DNA from: Dama dama
Taxonomy: Eukaryota; Chordata; Mammalia; Artiodactyla; Cervidae
DNA: 64,000 nt
Direction of reading: 5' to 3'
Assembly (NCBI RefSeq): GCF_033118175.1
Contig: NC_083714.1
Coordinates: 16,678,001-16,742,000, forward strand
The notes below the pieces were generated by a model, which saw only the letters and a list, made by a program, of their open reading frames with translations, was not told the DNA's origin and did not search any database. How positions within the stretch are numbered: the first letter of the stretch is position 1; the number at the start of each line of letters is the position of its first letter. Position numbers and translations under genes: made by a program. Of this stretch, positions 12,617-23,109 are shown in pieces.

Positions 12617-12967
12617 ACAAAATCTGTCATTAGCTTAATTTAAGGCAAGGTTAGCTATCAATACATAGAATTTGGAGAGGGAGGGTAGTTGGCTTATTAT
12701 ATAAATGAGCAAATGAAAATCACTCCTTGACCTTGGTAACTTTCAATTCTGGAGCAAAAGGAAGGAACTTGAAGAGAAGAGACAAAAAATTCAAGTCCAG
12801 TCACATCAGTACAGTTATAACTAGAAGTAGCAGATGGCACCTTCCTGTCAGGGGATGATGCAGCTGCCAGTTTGCCAAAATGGGACCCCCCCCCCTCAAC
12901 CCAGTGCCATCAGTTTCTAGCTCTTCTACCCTCAGGCTCACACACCACTTGAGGAAACTACACATAC

Positions 12968-13113
12968 CTCTTCTTCCAGCTTTACCACCTTGGCCTGGGC
13001 ATTGCTCAGGGCCTGGTCTCGGATTTCGATGTGTCGCCTTTGGTCCTCATTGGTAGAACGGGCAGTGGCCAGCTCCGCTTCCAGTTTCTCCTTCTCACGC
13101 TGGCTCTCCTTAT
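12968..13113 (-). CDS. AMOT: AMOT coding exon 6, residues 537-585, coiled coil
   Basis: The first two bases complete Asn537, followed by KESQREKEKLEAELATARST and NEDQRRHIEIRDQALSNAQA up to KVVKLEEE. This is the Glu/Lys/Arg-rich coiled coil of the angiomotin family. The acceptor is TGTCCTGATAG|ATAAGG and the donor is GAAGAAGAG|GTATGT. It is 146 nt and ends in phase 0. The protein should continue with LKKKQVYVDK, but no such exon was recognised in the 12,967 bases to the left, so this is the last AMOT coding exon visible. The C-terminal half of the protein, including the PDZ-binding tail, is outside the window. Confidence 0.96.
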
Positions 13114-13835
13114 CTATCAGGACATGAAATATCAATACTGCCATTCCAGAGCTGGCTCAAAACCTTACCTGAGCAAAACTGATAGTCATACCCATTCCTG
13201 GACATTTTAATGTTCTAACACCCAGCGACAAGAAGCAGGACGCCAAGATAGGGACTCTTACCACTGGTTCTACCACTAAATTGCTGTGTCAATTTAGAAG
13301 TCACTTAAAAATGGTGGTTTGTGCAGAAGCAATGAGAAAACAGATGTCAAAAGTATTGTGAAAAATATTATACAAAGGTGAACACAAAAACACATACAGA
13401 CACACATATGTCAGAAGAACAGGTAGGCTTGTCTCCTCCATTTTATTTCTTCAAACAGTCTTGTATTGGCCAATGAGCCATTGAGCCTCCACAAATTTTC
13501 CCCATCATTTCCTCAATAGACAGTCTATTAAATCAATAAAAAAAATCGATATTAAACTGATCAGAAAAAAATGGTATTTCATAAAAATGCATAAAACTGG
13601 CAATGTCACCCTTTACTCACTAACATAATTTTCAAACTAAGGTCAATCTGAGATCACACTGTAGGTACAGATGACCATGACACACGTAGTTATGCCCCAT
13701 GCCTTTCTAGGTCCCTCCACTTTTAACTCTGACAGACCTCACATAAAAACTCAAATGAGCAGTTTTGATTCTCAGTGCAGGAGGACTGCCCTTCCTCTCA
13801 AGACATGGATACTTAAGTCTTTAGGAGAGACTTTA

Positions 13836-13950
13836 TTTGGCTACACCACAAGGCATGGCATGTGGGCTCTTAGTTCCCTGACCAGGGATCAAAGCTTCCC
13901 TGCCTTGGAAGCTTAGAGTCTTAACCACCGGACTGCCAGGAAAGTTCCTG
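13836..13950 (-). repeat. CHR-type SINE fragment with 14-bp target duplication
   Basis: The antisense tRNA-like end (CCCTGACCAGGGATCAAAGC, then CTTAACCACCGGACTGCCAG) is flanked by TAGGAGAGACTTTA at 13,822-13,835 and 13,951-13,964. Confidence 0.9.
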
Positions 13951-14019
13951 TAGGAGAGACTTTAATAGGGCAGCCTACCTTCCTTCCCATCTTGACTTTA
14001 CATACCTATTCAAATGTAC

Positions 14020-14245
14020 CTTGGGAAGAAATAAATATTTGTTGAATACTTATTGCATACCAAGTATTGTACTAACTTAATCCTCAGAACAACCATACAT
14101 GGCAGGTGTTGTATTATTCTCTTCTCCATTGTGCATATGAGAAAACAGAGCCTCTGAGAGCTTGAGTAACCTGTACCATGTCCCACACCCTTAAGGCCAG
14201 GTTGTTCTGAGCTCTTTGTACTGTACCAGACTGCCTTCTCCTAGG
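14020..14245 (-). repeat. MIR SINE (antisense)
   Basis: TATTGCATACCAAGTATTGT, CTCAGAACAACC, GAGAAAACAGAGCCTCTGAG and GAGTAACCTGTACCATGTCC follow antisense MIR order. Confidence 0.75.
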
Positions 14246-15760
14246 GTTAGGTTGGTCTGGCCTGTCTAGGGGGCCTTTTCAAGAGTGTTTTCTTGGCTCC
14301 TGCCACACTTCCAACCATGTAGCACCCTGTGGATGCCCAAAGGCAAAAGAAATGACAGAGCCACACAAGTCATGCCCTCTTCCCTACCTACTAGGCTCCT
14401 TCTAGAACCGTTTGACAGTCTTAGATGCTGCTGCTAATAAAGTTTGATCTACTAAATGACCACATTTGAGAAACCAGCAGCAGAACTCTCAGGACACCTG
14501 AAATACCATCTCCACACAGGGAGAAGTGTGAAGTTGCAGATCCAGGGCCAAGAACCCATACATTCTCTGGTTTGTTTTAAACTGGGAGGCCACCACTATC
14601 TCCACCAGCAAAGTAGCTTCCAAGGAACACCACAAAAGCAACTTCACAACAACTTACACTAAGCACTGATGACACCAGAAATGCGACATTCCTTCCTCTA
14701 AGGCAAACTGACAAAAGAACAGGAAGCTCAGGGAAATGAGGAAGGGAAAATAAAAAAGCCCCAGTTCTGAAGCCAAAGCACAAGAGAGCAACCCAGGAAG
14801 GGAGGGGGAATATTGTAAGTGAAGATCAAACAAACTTGTAAAAGCTGACTGGAAGTCGCATGGAATGACTTGAAAGGGTCATGTGGAGGCCCAGCAAAGA
14901 TGCGGCCCGACGGATCCCCACAAAGCACTTCTCCAGCTGAGAACCACACTGGTGGAGGCCGAGGGTAGCGGCCACCAAGCCTTGGGCATCTGCAGAAGTC
15001 AGAGGAGATCATCTATTTCCTCCGGACTTGTCTCTCCCTATGGACTGTGTAGTTTTTTACTGCTGCTTTTACTGTGGCAGTTGGAAAGAATGAAGCATTG
15101 TCTAGCTGGGTGGAGTCCACTAGGGACCCGATAAAGAAAAAGATTAATTCATTGTCCCGGTCCTAGGAGTATTTCCAGACAAAGGAAACACTATTAGGAG
15201 GAAGACATAGCTCTGCCCTCCCGTACAACCTCCAACTCCACACTAGAGTCACTAGCTGAGGCCTTAGCTGTGGTCTCTCTCTAGTTCTCCTTGCAATCCT
15301 CCAATATGGAATCATATGATATAAAAAAGGTGTTGACGAGAGCCCCAGGTACAGGTTAGGTATTCTAAGCACTAGTCTCAGTCCTACATGGTAATCTCAT
15401 CTCTTCCAGAACCAGCAGATGCAGCCTTCAATGATAAGTCCCTTCAATAATAAGGGACCCCAAGTTTACCAAGGTCCTTTTCAGCTAGCTGTGACAAAAA
15501 GCCGGAATTCCAAGGGGCGTCTCTGTTTTAATACAGAAGGAGTTATGTTGATGTGACTCGGTGTTGTGGCAAGCAGCCTTCGTGGCCAGAAGGAAAAGAA
15601 CACAATCTCCCAACTTGATGCTTGAACAGGAAAAAGAATCCTTAGATGACATTCACTCTTTCCTGGCTGTTTTAGGAGGCTATATAGAACTGCATAACCT
15701 TTTCATACACCTCATTCCCACTTGTACATGAATACCTGCTGCTGAAGCTTTCAGACTTAC

Positions 15761-15853
15761 TTTTTGCAAAGAGCTGAGAGATGGTTTTTCTGGTATCTTC
15801 TGACCCCTCATATTCCTTCTCTGCAAGCTGCTTGTTGGCCGTCTCCAGACGCT
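15761..15853 (-). CDS. AMOT: AMOT coding exon 5, residues 506-536, coiled coil, symmetric cassette
   Basis: The exon encodes the second part of Glu506, then RLETANKQLAEKEYEGSEDT and RKTISQLFAK, and continues the coiled coil. The acceptor is AATTCCACAG|AGCGTC and the donor is GCAAAAA|GTAAGT. The reading frame has no stop across the exon. It is 93 nt, with one base carried in and one carried out, so both sides are phase 1 and the exon could be skipped without a frameshift. Skipping would join G to AT and make Asp in place of Glu506-Asn537. I have no transcript evidence that this happens. Confidence 0.95.
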
Positions 15854-16774
15854 CTGTGGAATTTGGAGACAATCAACAGGGCCCTGAGGACAAACTTCCA
15901 AGCACAAGCTATTTGCCCTCTAAATACTGATCTTGAGCAAAACAAGCCTGTCTCTTCTTATTACACAAGAAGGGGTGACACAGACAAAGGTTTGCAAACG
16001 TGGATCCCAAAACGACACTAGACCATGACAGGAAAGTAGGAGGCAAGTACTTTAACACTTTCACTCCTCACTGACAAAACCTAAGTGCAAATTTCTAGAT
16101 TCCATCCAAGGAATCTGTCCCTGAATATATGATATTTTTCATTCACTGGGAAAAAAAGAGCACCAGAGTTATTATAAAATGTTTAAATTTAAATCTTTAT
16201 AAAATCTTTAAAGCTGGAAAGGAAAGGAAGACAAGTAGCATAGACTATGGGGGCAGGCCAACTGGGTCCAGGGGACCTGAGAGGAGTACCATCTGATTTA
16301 CACATCAGTTCATCCCACTTTGATTAAGAAAGCTTAGGACCAGACACGACTGTAATCACAAAAACCTAGCCTGTCTATGCTCTGCAATTTGCTGACCATC
16401 CCAGTGGGCTGGACAAGACCTAGAAGCCTCACCATGTATTCCTTAGCTTAGCCCTTCCCTTCACCACCCTTTTTTAAAATTGAAGTATAGTTGATTTACA
16501 ATGTTGTGTTAATTTCTGCTATACAGCATAGTGATTCTGAGATATGTCTATATCTATATATATACATATTCTTTTTTATATTCTTTTCACTGAAGTTTAT
16601 CAAAGGGAATTTTTTTTAATTGACTGCTAGAGGTACTGTTGGGCTCTGACCTCCCTTTCTATCATAGGATATTGAATATAGTTCTCTGTGCTATACAGTA
16701 GGACCTTGTTGTTTGTAGTAGGACCTTGTTGTTCCCTTCAACGTCTTGACTGATACCCTCAGTGATTCTCTCAC
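15854..16774 (-). other. AMOT: AMOT intron 4
   Basis: This is a short intron. Its downstream half (right side) is filled by an old L1 3' fragment (16,471-16,736). The left half has no recognised element. Confidence 0.85.
16471..16736 (-). mobile_element. L1 3'UTR fragment (antisense)
   Basis: AATTGAAGTATAGTTGATTT, CTGCTATACAGCATAGTGAT and TTCTCTGTGCTATACAGTAG are typical of artiodactyl L1 3' regions. A 17-bp segment AGTAGGACCTTGTTGTT is tandemly duplicated near its right end. Confidence 0.8.
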
Positions 16775-16919
16775 CTCTCAGATCCCTGTTGAAGTCATGC
16801 ATTCTCCGAATCTCGCCCTCAAGCTTGTTTCTCATAGCTTTCTCCAGGGCCTCTCTTTTGGAGGATGACTTGACAAGGTTCTCATATGCCTCTGAGACTC
16901 GCTGGATTTCTGTCTCCAC
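16775..16919 (-). CDS. AMOT: AMOT coding exon 4, residues 458-505, coiled coil
   Basis: The exon encodes VETEIQRVSEAYENL through MHDFNRDLR. It is highly charged, with heptad-like spacing, and is part of the angiomotin coiled-coil homology domain that binds membrane phosphoinositides and mediates oligomerisation (family knowledge). The acceptor is GCTGTTCAG|GTGGAG and the donor is CTGAGAG|GTGAGA. It is 145 nt long, enters in phase 0 and leaves one base (G), completed by AG of the next exon to give Glu506. Both flanking introns carry repeat DNA, including an old L1 piece only about 35 bases beyond the donor. Confidence 0.96.
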
Positions 16920-17459
16920 CTGAACAGCAACAAAAATGAAAGACAGTGATGATGGTAGGAAGTGGATGGGGGAAGAAGATCTGAAAACATATATGCAAAT
17001 CCTTAATGACAACTTTTCCCAGGGATTTATGGATGGACAGGAGACAAGCATAACACAGTCAGATAAGAAAAGTTTCCTGGAAAAATTTCTAAGTTCAACC
17101 TCAAGCTCAGTAATTAACTCACCAGTCCCCAAGATTTCCTTAGGTTAAAAACAAATATGTTTATCTGTCTTCAGAGAAGGTTGTAGGAGAGGATAAATTT
17201 CATAAATATAGTTACAAATGATTTTCCTTTCTGAGTAAGAATTTTCTTAATTTAGAAAATAATAATAATGTATATAGTTACTGCAAAGCATTCAAAGGGT
17301 TCTTATATGTTTATTTCGAACCGGGCTGATATTGGCCTACACAAGAGTACGTACCTCTCCCCCATTTTAGGAAAGAGAAGACTGAGATGGCCTTTTACTA
17401 GAAGGCAGAGGCAAAGATGAAACCTAAAAACCCTAAGCCTCAGCCTCATTAGCTAGTTC

Positions 17460-17985
17460 AGTTCAATTTAACAAACATTTACCAGGGGCCAAATATTACA
17501 AGAACTCTTTAAAGCACTGTGGGGTGTGTAAATATGAATAAGGACATTACAATTGCCCTCAAGAGGCTTTCAATCTAATCAAGTAAAAGAATACTGGGAA
17601 AGATATGTTATTAAGAAAAGTTGGAGTAGTGTTATAAATTGTAGAGGAGAAAGAGGTTTTTCCTGTTTGGGGGTGAAGGGAGAGGAGAAGAATTTCAGGG
17701 AGGAGGTGGCATTTACAGTCAGATCCTAAAAGCTGGGTTAAATTTCAATGAGCAGAGGTGAGGGGAAGGGTATTCTATTCTAAGTGAGCGAATGCATTCC
17801 CAGAATGACCAGTAGTCTCATTTGGCTGGACACTGTGGGGTACACAGGGAGAAGCTGGTAAGATCTGGCTGCAAAGATAGATTGGAGTAAGATCATAAAA
17901 GGGCTTTAATGCCAGGCATGTGGACTTTATCCCGTAGTCAGTGGGACACCATAACAGCTTTTTAACAGAAATTCATGATTAGAGT
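17460..17985 (+). repeat. Ancient mammalian interspersed repeat, family not assigned
   Basis: AACAAACATTTACCAGGGGC, TTGCCCTCAAGAGGCTTTCA and, further on, AAAAGGGCTTTAATGCCAGG form a familiar mammalian repeat pattern that also appears near 55,865. I cannot name the family reliably. Confidence 0.45.
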
Positions 17986-18342
17986 TGTGTTTTATGACAC
18001 TCCAGCAAATCTTGTAAAAGGTAAACACACACACATATACACACAATGTATACATACACACACAACCTCAAAAACAAAGGATCCCGCCCTGAATCAGCCT
18101 GAATTGGGAAGAAAATAAGAAATCTGACTCCAGAATCTCTCTGGAACCAGTAGAACTTCATTGTACATATCAGAACCACAGAGATATTTGCATATGATTT
18201 GTATAAGACAAGTAAACCCCATTGCCTATTGAGTAATTTTCAAGTAAAATCTGACTCCTGCAACCATTCTGTATTCCTTCTCAGCTTTCCACTATCCTCC
18301 TTAACAAAGCTCAGGCTACTTTAGGGGGAGAAATATCAGAGA

Positions 18343-18365
18343 CCCGCCCCCCCGCCCCCGGCCCC
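18343..18365 (-). repeat. C-rich tract: four G runs on the AMOT-sense strand
   Basis: The plus strand has C3, C7, C5 and C4 runs separated by one or two G. The transcribed intron 3 RNA would therefore carry four G runs with 1-2-nt loops, a strong G-quadruplex motif. Confidence 0.7.
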
Positions 18366-18752
18366 GTGGGAGACTCAGGGAAAGGTGGGGTTACCAAACA
18401 ACTCTGATTGCACCTGCCCTAGCTCCAGCGTGATGCCTGAGGCAGGACTGCCTGCAAACAAATGAAGTTTACACCACAGAAAAGAGCAGACTTGAGAGTG
18501 TTTTTTTCCTTGCAGATGGTACCAAGATAGCAGCACAGAAGGTGAAAACTGGTGAATGGCATTTAGAGACAAGATCTGCAAGGCCTGAGCCCAATAAAGC
18601 TTCTGCATGAAATTCAAGTGCTTGGAAGAGAAAATAAACATTTCTATTTGAAAGAGCAGGCTTGGTGCTGGTCTGCTTTGGGCCGTCTTCAGAGTACAAG
18701 GTTTTCTAGTGCCTCACAGAATGCCACACCTGGAAGGCAGTCCCCTTTGTTT

Positions 18753-19805
18753 ATGTTTTTATGGAAGTATATTTGACGTACAATATTGTAGACGTTATAG
18801 GTGTACAATATAGTGATTCCCTATTTTTAAAGGTTATACTCCATTTATAGTTATATAAAATATGGGCTATATTCCTCATGAAGTGAAAGTCACTCAGTTG
18901 TGTCTGATTCTTTGTGACCCCCCTGGACTATACAGTCCATGGAATTCTTAGGCCAGAATACTGGAGTGGGTAGCAGTTCCCTCCTCCAGGGAATCTTCCC
19001 AACCCAGGGATCAAACCCAGATCTCCCACATTGCAGGCAGATTATTAACCATCTGAGCCATCAGGGAAGCCCAAGAATACTAGAGTGGGTAGCCTAACCC
19101 TTCTCCAGTGGATCTTCCCAACCCAGGAATCAAACAGGGTCTCCTGCATTGCAGGTGGATTCTTTACCAGCTGAGCTACCAGGGAAATTGGTGTTGTGTA
19201 ATATATCCTTGTAGCTTATTTGATACCCAATAGTTTGTGCCTCTTACTCCCCTCCCCCTATGTTGCTCCTCCCTCTTTCCCTCTTCCCACTGGTTATCAC
19301 TAGTTTGTTCTCTGTATCTCTGAGTCTGCTTCTTTTTTGTTATATTCACTAGTTTGATGTATTTTTTAGATTTCTCATATAAGTGATATCATACAGTATT
19401 TTTTTTCTGACTTATTTCACTTATCATAATACCCTCCAGGTCCATCCATGTTGTTGCAAATGGCAGAATTTCATTCTTTTTCTGCCTGAGCAGTATTCCG
19501 TTGTGTGTGTGTGTATATATATATACACACCACATCTTCTTCATTCATCTGTTGATGGACACTTAGGTTGCTTCCATATCTTGGCTATCATACACAATGC
19601 TGCTATGAACACTGGGGTGCATGCATCTTCTTGAATTAGTGTTTGTTTTGTTTTTTTTTTTTTTTCCCAGATATACACCCAGGAGTGGAACTGCTGAGTC
19701 ATATGATAGTTCTATTTTTAGTTTTTTGGGAAACCTCCATACTGTTTTCCATAGTGGCTACATCAATTTACCTTCCTACTGGCAGTGTATAGGGTTCCTT
19801 TTATT
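18753..19805 (-). mobile_element. L1 3' region (antisense), interrupted by a SINE
   Basis: The L1 runs from TTATGGAAGTATATTTGACG to about 18,878, then resumes at about 19,190. It continues through CAGGTCCATCCATGTTGTTG, CATCTGTTGATGGACACTTA and GAGTGGAACTGCTGAGTCAT. This is the 3'UTR and 3' end of ORF2 in antisense. A short (TG)n(TA)n tract lies inside at about 19,501-19,527. Confidence 0.88.
18879..19188 (-). repeat. Composite Bov-tA SINE with a duplicated tRNA-side segment
   Basis: A Bov-tA ends at GAGCCATCAGGGAAGCCC (about 19,071) and is followed directly by a second, shorter run of the same element. That run starts AAGAATACTAGAGTGGGTAG and ends GAGCTACCAGGGAA. It is nested in the L1. Confidence 0.85.
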
Positions 19806-20798
19806 CCGCATCCTCATGGAAGGCAGTCCCTTTACTCAAGTTGTTCAGAGTACTATTTCAAGACATTGTACCAATCCTTTCCCTACACCGTTTGTAGATA
19901 CTGCCCCCACCAAAAGTGCAAGTTGTATATCTGTCAACAGGAAAAGAAGTCACAGAAGGGCATATCCATTGGTTTGGTCTGTGGTGGGAGGTGAGGGGAG
20001 AGAGAGGATGGTGTGGGTTTCCAGGTTGATTCTATCTACTTATCCCCCTCATGAGCCTCAGGCCTTCTTATTTTTTTCCAGCACCAGCTGACATCTACCT
20101 TATTCCCCTCATTTGTCCTCTTCTTAACACACCTGTGCCTCTAACCCACTGCAGCACTGAGTCAGCTTTCACTTCTCCCAGCACTCAAGCTGTCCCAATT
20201 GCACTTGGTTGAGGCATCTTTCCCCATATCAGAGAACAAAACAACCACCCAGACTCTGTTCTGCTCCACTTCCCTGCCACCCATCTTCCCCCTCAAAAAA
20301 AAAAAATCACTATCCTCTAGAAAAGAGAGTCTGTAGAAGATCTGGGTTCACCCTTCATTTACTACATCAAAGATGAGGCCAGGGCCACCATGAATAGAGA
20401 GTTTAGGGAGCAGTGTCAACTGTTAAACCTAATCAGCCAAACTGGACCAGTCTGCTTATAGTGTGTGAGTACCAATGTGAGTGGACAGGGGCAGGTGTGA
20501 GAGAAGAGGGAAAATTTCAAATTGGGGGCAAAGCCAGGAAGAAACATTTCTCACTCAACAACCCCCATCCATCCAGACTTGGGAACATTAGGTGCGGTAA
20601 AGGCATTTTTTTGTTCCGTAAAAATACTTAGCTGATAATAAGCCGTCCTCTCCTTTAGGACTCAGATCTGGTGTTTACATAGTGTTAGCTTCATTCAGGC
20701 CCCTGAAATTTCCACTGCTGGGTGTCTCCTGAGGACGGAGTTACTCAACAATACCAGGCAACCTCTCTTCCCTCCTCTACCTTCATCCTCACATCCCT

Positions 20799-21067
20799 GC
20801 TGCTGCTGCTAAGTCACGTCACTTGTGTCTGACTCTGTGTGACCCCATAGACGGCAGCCCACCAGGCTCCCATCCCTGGGATTCTCCAGACAAGAATATT
20901 GGAGTGGGTTGCCATTTCCTTCTCTAGTGCATGAAAGTGAAAAGTAAAAGTGAAGTCACTCAGTCGTGTCTGACTCTTCGCGACACCATGGACTGCAGCC
21001 CACCAGGCTCCTCTGTCCATGGGATTTCCCAGGCAAGAGTACTGGAGTGGGTTGCCATTGCCTTCTC
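20799..21067 (-). repeat. Bov-A2 SINE (dimeric)
   Basis: It starts with the (GCT)n end typical of Bov-A2 and has two Bov-A monomers, separated by TCTCTAGTGCATGAAAGTGA. No target duplication was found; a perfect inverted repeat begins where the element ends. Confidence 0.9.
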
Positions 21068-21133
21068 CTGTCATTGTGGAGCTCCTTTGGTAATTGTCTG
21101 GGAGATCAAACCAAAGGAGCTCCACAATGACAG
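21068..21133. repeat. Perfect 24-bp inverted repeat (hairpin)
   Basis: The arm at 21,068-21,091 (starting CTGTCATTGTGGAGC) is the exact reverse complement of 21,110-21,133. The 18-nt centre can pair a little further (TTG at 21,094-21,096 with CAA at 21,107-21,109) with a 2-nt bulge, leaving a 10-nt loop. It lies in AMOT intron 3, beside the Bov-A2 element. Confidence 0.97.
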
Positions 21134-21952
21134 AAGTCGTAAAGAGGCTGCCAAAGGCGAACCCTATTCACCACCAGCCACAGGAAGCCAAGAACTAAGG
21201 TTCCTAGCTTAGGGAACTCAAGACCTAAAGTCCCAGCTGCAAGAGACTCAGGAGGGGCCCAGGGAAGAATGTGAACTTGGGACAGACACTCCGTTTGCCA
21301 CTTCCTTAGCCTCGGGCTGTCACCTGTCACCCATCTGTGGTGTGCTAAACCCCTCCTGCCCCCACACACACACCAGAGGAGAGCAGATGTTTCATCTGAG
21401 CTGCAGGGAAGGACCAAAGCAAGAAGCGGGGAAAGGAAAGGGCATTGAAAATGAGTTACATTGAGACCTACCACTTGGAAAAGTACTCTAGGCCCTTTCC
21501 AGAACAAGGTAGGGCAGGATCTAACTTCAATGATGAGATTTTTCTGGGAACTATGGATTTATAGTTAAGATTCAAATTCAGTATTTTGTATTTGGGAAAA
21601 TATAATCAAAAGGAAAAGTCTTTATGCTGGCAGGTACTTCTACACAGACCTCTCCAGTATTCTTGACCTTCTGAAGCAGTTTCCCTGCCTTTCATAATTC
21701 TCAAACACTCAGTTAAGCTTTCTTGGGGGCTGTGGTTTCTGTGAAATGTTACTTCTAGAAAGAGAGGAAGAAAGTTTTTCTAACGTTTGCTCCATCTAGC
21801 CTTCAGATATAAGAATCCTGAAAAAAAAAAAAAAAGGAATCCTGAAGACCCACCCATAAGTCATACAGGGACCCACAAGTGGACACTTTTATATCAATAT
21901 TAAACAAATAAGATTAAAAAAAGACTCAAATAGCCCTATGCAGAGGTCTCAC

Positions 21953-22451
21953 CTTCTGTAGTCTCGCCACCTTCTCATAGCATCCTTCCAACTCCTGCCG
22001 CAAGTTCCGGTTCTCATCTGAGAGAATCTCAACCATCTGCTGGGCTCTGGAAACAATGGCAAAAGGGTCGGCTGGCATTGGCTGATATGAAGCAGACGAC
22101 TGCTGAGCTCGTGGCATAGCGGAATAGCCTTCTCCTGGCTGCTGCTGCTGCTGGTGATGGTGGTGATGGTGTGGCTGCGGCTGCTGTGGCTGCTGTGGAC
22201 TCAGGCCAGGCTGGGGGAGACGGTAATGATCCCCCTGGTGAGCCTGGTTAGGAAGGAAATGCTGCTGTGGCCTAGGCAGGTGGGCCGAGTGGTCTCCTTG
22301 GTTGGGGACCAAGGGGTGTTGGGCAGGAGACAATCTAGTGGATGGTGGAGACTGCAGCAAGGGCAAGGAACCCCCAGACGTGAGGGAAGAAGTAGGGCTG
22401 TGAGGCTGAGAGTTCCGGGCTGACAAAGGCAATGAGATGTCCTGTGTTGGC
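21953..22451 (-). CDS. AMOT: AMOT coding exon 3, residues 291-457, Q/H-rich region and p80 start
   Basis: This exon continues the p130 frame as PTQDISLPLSARN and carries a Ser/Pro-rich linker, then a run of Pro, Gln and His (six consecutive His at about 385-390, then five Gln). The beginning of the coiled-coil domain follows (AQQMVEILSDENRNLRQELE, about 427-446). The acceptor is TTTTCCAG|GCCAAC and the donor is CTACAGAAG|GTGAGA. The 499 nt complete the split Arg codon and add 166 codons, ending in phase 0. Met403 (ATG at 22,117-22,115, followed by PRAQQSSASY) corresponds to the first residue of the short p80 isoform. That isoform lacks the WW-binding motifs and Ser175. The Q/H tract looks about seven residues shorter than the human one I recall (p80 start near 410 in human, 403 here). 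Confidence 0.97.
22115..22117 (-). other. AMOT: Internal start codon equivalent to AMOT p80 Met1
   Basis: Met403 of the p130 frame begins MPRAQQSSASYQPMPADPF, matching the start of the short angiomotin isoform. The context is GCT ATG C, with G at -3. Translation from here would need a transcript starting downstream of the p130 ATG, or leaky or internal initiation. The choice of this Met rests on known isoform structure, not on anything unique in the bases. Confidence 0.75.
22136..22200 (-). repeat. AMOT: Q/H-coding trinucleotide-rich tract in AMOT exon 3
   Basis: On the minus strand, mixed CAG, CAC/CAT and CCG/CCA codons give PQQPQQPQP, six His and five Gln. The last five Gln are pure CAG. 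Such tracts vary in length between species. Confidence 0.85.
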
Positions 22452-23109
22452 CTGGAAAACATGGAGGGTGTACTCAGGTTAAGCTCCCACTTAAAGGCAC
22501 AAGAATGGGAGATGTGGAGGCTCCCAGGCTCCCCAGAACAGGTGCAAAATGAGGAGCAGGCAGGGTTGGACTACAAGGTCTCTGCTTAGACCTCTCCAGT
22601 CCCTTCCACGCCTGGCCTCCTCTCAATACCTGACCCACAGAGGTGTGATCCTATGGAGGATAGATCAGATGATCTCAAAGGTTGCTTTGTGAAAATCAAA
22701 GTAATGCATCCTTATACACTTGTTTCTCAAGTCTAAGCATTTCAAATGCAACTTTGACAATGTAATTGTCACCTCATGATTTTAAACTAAGCTTTTTCTG
22801 GCATACTGTATGTAGCCCAGCACACAGAAATAGTCACAGAAAGTTCATTCCACTTGCCCAGAAGGAAAGAGCAAACCGTCATCAAATTCACCCCTCATCT
22901 TGTTATCTGCAACTCTCTTGGATAATTCATACAGTCAGAAAAAGCTACCTGAGGATATACAGGTACTTACTACATTACAGATACCAAATAATTATTGCTG
23001 ATGATAGTTGTTAATAACTGAATGATGCTTTTTAGCAGCAATAATTCCAAGAGTTGGAAGGGATTACAAGTAACACTATCATACAATTTGTGATGTACTG
23101 AATCACAAA

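Larger units (their letters stand above)
1..12967 (-). other. AMOT: AMOT intron 6 (partial, runs off left edge)
   Basis: No exon-like sequence matching the next part of AMOT was found. The interval holds Bov-tA SINEs, a BovB piece, a CHR SINE, Tigger and hAT DNA transposon remnants, MIRs and L1 3' ends, listed separately. Stretches with nothing recognised include 740-2176, 5,645-6,500, 8,000-9,990 and 10,330-11,810. These are AT-rich unique-looking DNA. Confidence 0.75.
13114..15760 (-). other. AMOT: AMOT intron 5
   Basis: The intron contains a CHR-type SINE fragment with a target duplication (13,836-13,950) and an antisense MIR (about 14,020-14,245). I recognise nothing else in it. The stretch 14,250-15,760 looks unique. 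Confidence 0.85.
16920..21952 (-). other. AMOT: AMOT intron 3
   Basis: This intron holds an ancient repeat (17,460-17,985), a C-rich G-quadruplex tract (18,343-18,365), a long antisense L1 with a nested SINE (18,753-19,805), a Bov-A2 dimer (20,799-21,067) and a perfect hairpin (21,068-21,133). The stretches 20,100-20,790 and 21,140-21,950 have nothing recognised. Confidence 0.85.

Noticed and set aside
18879..19188. SINE with an internal duplication, first thought to be a new element
   Set aside because: Composite Bov-tA copies with a second tRNA-side unit are a recurrent form in ruminant genomes.
19621..20091. 156-codon plus-strand ORF
   Set aside because: Its first part is antisense L1 sequence and the rest is unique DNA; no protein family resemblance.
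22154..22423. Plus-strand ORF opposite AMOT exon 3
   Set aside because: It is an antisense shadow created by the Q/H-coding tract and the Pro/Ser-rich coding sequence.
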